Assembly: GCF_037975245.1 (NCBI RefSeq) | Contig: NC_092567.1 | Coordinates: forward strand, 11,129,376-11,193,375 | DNA: 64,000 nucleotides | Source: Apostichopus japonicus | Taxonomy: Eukaryota > Echinodermata > Holothuroidea > Aspidochirotida > Stichopodidae | Direction: 5' to 3' | Part shown: in pieces, positions 60,118 through 64,000 of the stretch | How the letters are laid out: the number at the start of each line of letters is the position of its first letter | Position numbering within the stretch: position 1 is the stretch's first letter | Translations under genes and position numbers: made by a program | Notes under the pieces: model-generated | Databases searched by the model: none | Told to the model about the DNA's origin: nothing | The model's input: the letters and a program-made list of their open reading frames with translations, nothing else

Positions 60118-61555
60118 CAGTGGCGTCACCAGACTATTCAGTCTGGGGGGCACAGGGGGCACCAGCATTTGATGGGGGGCACTTAGGTGGATACGGATCA
60201 CCGTCCTGGGGAGGGGTCTAATGGGGGGGCCCTCCTGGCGCGGCGGAACGGGAAAATTATTGGAGGGGGGCTAATGTGTAGAGACTATCTAAGCGGAGCG
60301 CCACCATCGGTTGGCGCGGAGCGTACAAGAAAATGTTGGGTTTTTCAAACCATCTGGAAACGGCACTTCCCGAGTGTTTTATGCTGCGAATACCTAGCCC
60401 TAAACTATAGGTCTCAAGCCTGCAATTTCTCAGATTGCACGTACAAGTCTGTAACAACATAGAAATTTGTATATTCGATGGTGTTTTAAGAGAGTAGCTA
60501 TTACTCGTAGTTTACTCGCAAAGACGTTTTTGAGTGTAGTAAAGGGATGTTGGAGAACTGGCTGAAATGAAGCAAGTCATTGGCCTAAGACGAAGTTGTG
60601 TTGCGCTTACCGGTACTCACACTCACTGCTTCCACTTTTCAAGGGGCGTGAAGACGCGGTTGGGGTGACAATGTGGTCTATAGCCAGGGGACGGGCCGAG
60701 GGTCCCCCCCAGCATTTACTAAAATTATTACACCTATATAGTATACGTGTGCATCGGACAGATCGACAAGTATGCATTGAAAAATGGGCAGATGCACGTT
60801 TCGGAGCCTTGGTAAATATTGGGGGGGGGGGGGGGGCTTATCGTGCATTTGCCCCTCAACTTTTTCATTGTCTTGTCCTTCTTATCCTTCTCGTTTTCTC
60901 CCATTATCTATTAAGATGTAACAGGTTCCAGCATCGTTATTGGCTCCTATCAGGGATCTCACCATGCAATCCAAAGTTTGATCACACATCGAGTATGGCT
61001 CAGTATGCAGGTGTGAACATTCGCCATTTGTTCCTACAAGCATCTGACCTCAAATGACCTCTGCACCCCCTACACAACAGGGTTAATATATGGGTCCACA
61101 AATATAGGCAAGTATGGTGCCTGCGGACCCTCACATTCTCACATTTCGTCAGCTCCTAACCTGTCAACCTCAGACCAGGGCAACATATTGCAGTACCCTC
61201 CCTTCTCACAGTAATGTAGCTCGCGAAGCGGACGTGTATATCCGCTGGTATGGCGTGAGCACTGACACATTCAATGTAAATATCGACACCTGTTGTGATG
61301 GCGCGGGTTACGACTTCGATACCCGACGTTCAAGGATAAACTTTTCATTTTTTTCGCAGCTCATTTGAAGAAAATACGAATTACTGTGCTTCTTTGTCCT
61401 TATGAAAAACCAACTCAGATGATGGGAGTTGAATATAACAAAGTATATATATATATTTTTACCAACCCAAATCTCAGATGGGGGGCACTCGGGGGGCACT
61501 AGGTTTTCCAGGGGGCACGTGCCCCCTGCCCCCCCCCCCCTTGGCGACGCCACTG
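60118..61555. mobile_element. Complete 1438-bp hAT-type element
   Basis: Starts CAGTGGCGTCACCAGA and ends TTGGCGACGCCACTG, flanked by a perfect 8-bp duplication gttgtaca (60110-60117, 61556-61563). The interior includes the block tatctaagcggagcgccacc also present at 32700 (reverse) and 63640. No transposase; open frames across G runs have no motifs. Confidence 0.93.
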
Positions 61556-61975
61556 GTTGTACAACATCCTTACTTAGTTTAATAGTGTAAGTATAAACAC
61601 ATTGTACAAAAAAAAAATTGAAAAGTTGAATTTCAGCTGGAGTCTAACAATTTATTATATGATACATAAAGTATAATTATACAAGTATATGAACAACGGA
61701 AAAATGACTGGGAATGATAAACAAAGAAAAGGAGGATTTCAAGTTTTAAACAGTAAACAATATGATCAACATCTCATGAATAATCATCAACCAGATACAT
61801 ACACATGAGGGGGTATAAATACATCATTTTCAGTGAATTATGGTTTAAATTACCTTTTGCGTAAATGTCTGTATGTAAAGGCGAACATGAATGTATGAAT
61901 GGTTGGGTATACGTCATGGACAGAAACGAATCATACAGTCTCTGGCCCTATACACCATCAAAGTTCACTAATATA

Positions 61976-63562
61976 TTTGTCACTCAGCCGCTTGAGGAAT
62001 TCTTTAAAAAAGAAAAGAAATGGTAAATGCCTTGATCTGCAGAGTAAAATTTGTTATTAATCAGGAAAAAAAGATTCAACCATAGCAGTACCATTTATGT
62101 CGAACACCACCAAGAAAACCAATTAAATCCCTTTATAAATCAAATTATTGCTTCTGAAGGAAGGTCCATTACACCCTAGCAATCCCTACCTATAGACTCT
62201 TTTTTAGGCTTGCTATTGTAAAGTGATGTGAGAAGTTATTTAAGTTTAAGGTTGGGACGATTGTTTTCTTCAATTTCCAGTCAGCATTTCGACCCATTAC
62301 ATACACAGTAGGCAAATATGACGTCATTCGGTCAGACCACATTATATAGTTTGTATAGGCAAGCAATACTAACTAAGAAAATCTGTCATAAACAATTGTC
62401 AACAATATAAGTACGGTTCATTATTATTATTATTATTATAATATATTAAGTAACGACAGTTAACGATAACTCTTGTGTATGGTATATACTCTACAAACAA
62501 TGGCATGCCAAAGGGGGAGGGGGAGGGGGAAGGGTGGTCGACCGCCCATCGTCCTTCACGGAATTGTTATGGCGTAAGAAATATTTATTAGCAAAGCCTT
62601 GCGCTTAGAACTACTTATATGGATGACATTTATATTCTAAATACGCCTCAAAATGAACCAATTGACGTTTACTGGGGGGAGGGGGAGGGGTGTACCCTAG
62701 ACCCACTACGCGAAAGTCGGCTTGAATGACCACAGGACATCATCCTCTCATTTATGAAATCTTTAGTTCGCCTCTAGTCATTCTGCAAAGGTTCAGGTTC
62801 CTAACTAAATCCATCCATGGACAAGTTTGAATATGTCCTCCACTTTTTCAAACCTGCGCACGCGTACCTGTGTAAGACCCCTGCAGGGAGCTGTAGTACA
62901 TGACTATCGGGCCATACAATGTAGTGTCTGTGTTGCTCCATACCTTGCAAGGAACTGTCACACACTGAAGAGAAGGGAAGCTGACACTGAGTTCTTTGCA
63001 GTAACTTGATCTGTCATAATATATAATGATTATGAGTGTATATCATAACTGTAATTAAGTAATCATAATTAGGGAGCTGGAGTATAAAGTGCTCCCTGCT
63101 TTAAATATGGAGCTGTCACTGAGAAGATCTCCCTGATATTATTAGGGGGTGATCCCTGGGAAGAGCTCCCTGCTATAATTGAGGAGCTGTTACATATAGA
63201 GCTCCCTGGTATAATTAGGGAGCTTACTTTGAGATATCTCCCTGCTATAATTAGGAAGCTGTTACTGAGATATCTCCCTGCTATACTTAGGGAGCTGTGT
63301 CATATTGAGCTCCGTACTGTAATTAGACATCTGTCTTCGAGAGAGAACCCTGTTATAATTAGGGAGCCCCCTCGTTATTACATGTTATTTTTGTTTGCAT
63401 ACGTATTTGCATACCTGTACAGGATCAAAGTATCAACAGATAACTGTATTAGTGATGTACTAAACTGTTTGTTCCTTATGTAAATATCGAGTGACCGAAT
63501 GTTAAATAAACAACATGAGTAGCGTGATATATATTCTGATTTTCATCACCGTTACAAGTAAA
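61976..63562 (+). repeat. Hairpin-minisatellite repeat family, copy C
   Basis: Pre-array part matches copy B (attacaccctagcaatc). The array at 63068-63372 has the AGCTCCCTG..ATAATTAGGGAGCT unit. The post-array part (acaggatcaaagtatcaaca...accgttacaagtaa) matches copies A and B until it is cut by the CAGGGGCG element at 63563. A short AT-rich region at 61564-61975 before it holds no gene. Confidence 0.8.
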
Positions 63563-64000
63563 CAGGGGCGTCAATCCGATTTGAAACGTGGGGGGGGGGG
63601 TGGGGGACGTATTCGAATCGAGTATTCCGGCCGTAAGTACTATCTAAGTGGAGCGCCACCATCGGCTGGTGCGCAGCGTACCAAAAAAAATTCGGATTGC
63701 AATATCTGCCAGATCGCTGGAGATGGCACTTGCCAGGCTGGATAGCAGCCATCTACTGTAGTTGCGTGATATCGGGTGAAAATTACAAATTCCTCAGAAA
63801 TCTGCAATAAAGTTCATGCGACCTTCATTTTTGGTGGATTATGTCTTTTATTAGGGATTCCAATTGACATGAACATTAGAACCCAGTGCAAGTTGACAAA
63901 TGATGCGGCGAACTGGAACCCCAGCCCCATTAGGCCTTGTTTCAGGATAGAATACCCCTCAATTGTTCAAACCGATGACAACTAACAATCTGTGAATAAA
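63563..64000 (+). mobile_element. Left end of a hAT-like element, running off the window
   Basis: Starts CAGGGGCGTCAATCCGA, has the usual G run, then the tatctaagtggagcgccacc and ggctggtgcgcagcgtacc block shared with 30612-32807 and 60118-61555. It interrupts repeat copy C, so it is the younger insertion. The right end is outside the window. Confidence 0.6.

Overview
This window reads as invertebrate deuterostome nuclear DNA, most likely from an echinoderm, and I lean towards a sea cucumber. It is AT-rich, most coding exons are split by introns with GT..AG borders, and it is crowded with small non-autonomous DNA transposons, (TA)n tracts and minisatellites. It carries one NACHT (NLR-type) ATPase gene of the kind expanded in echinoderms. 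The taxon is inference; no rRNA or mitochondrial marker is present. No bacterial, CRISPR or operon-like structure is seen.

Left end (1-3.6 kb, minus strand): a long, intact gene with two C2H2 zinc fingers followed by a TNP2/CACTA-like transposase-type core. A properly spliced downstream exon appears to add a PB1/ubiquitin-like fold, and the gene runs off the left edge. From 8.0 to 8.9 kb, two short plus-strand exons that join in phase form the C-terminus of an unidentified gene. From 14.27 to 14.60 kb, two short minus-strand exons, also in phase, encode a peptide with an RFxV motif. A coding-like patch at 9.46-9.60 kb is open on both strands.

Middle (11-44 kb): a 34-bp minisatellite, a palindromic MITE, two diverged copies of a segment carrying THAP-like exons (15.1-16.2 and 53.2-54.1 kb), a Penelope-like element remnant with a hammerhead-like core, a 156-bp satellite, a LINE ORF2 remnant, and a nested stack of hAT-type elements (29.0-33.7 kb). 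A second, inverted and uninterrupted copy of the host element of that stack lies at 36.3-37.2 kb.

Right part (44.8-64 kb): an NLR gene with an 8-codon first exon and a 1.5-kb NACHT exon ending in a clean donor; no leucine-rich-repeat exon was found before the window ends. Then come four more hAT-type elements (three with perfect 8-bp target duplications), three copies of a repeat family built around a hairpin-forming ~36-bp minisatellite, and a 2.2-kb inverted-repeat element packed with TTTACC / TTACCGCGGTAA words. That last element is the strongest candidate for something undescribed.

The recognisable genes do not form a pathway. The region is best understood as a few host or host-captured genes embedded in layered transposon insertions, several of which can be ordered in time by nesting.
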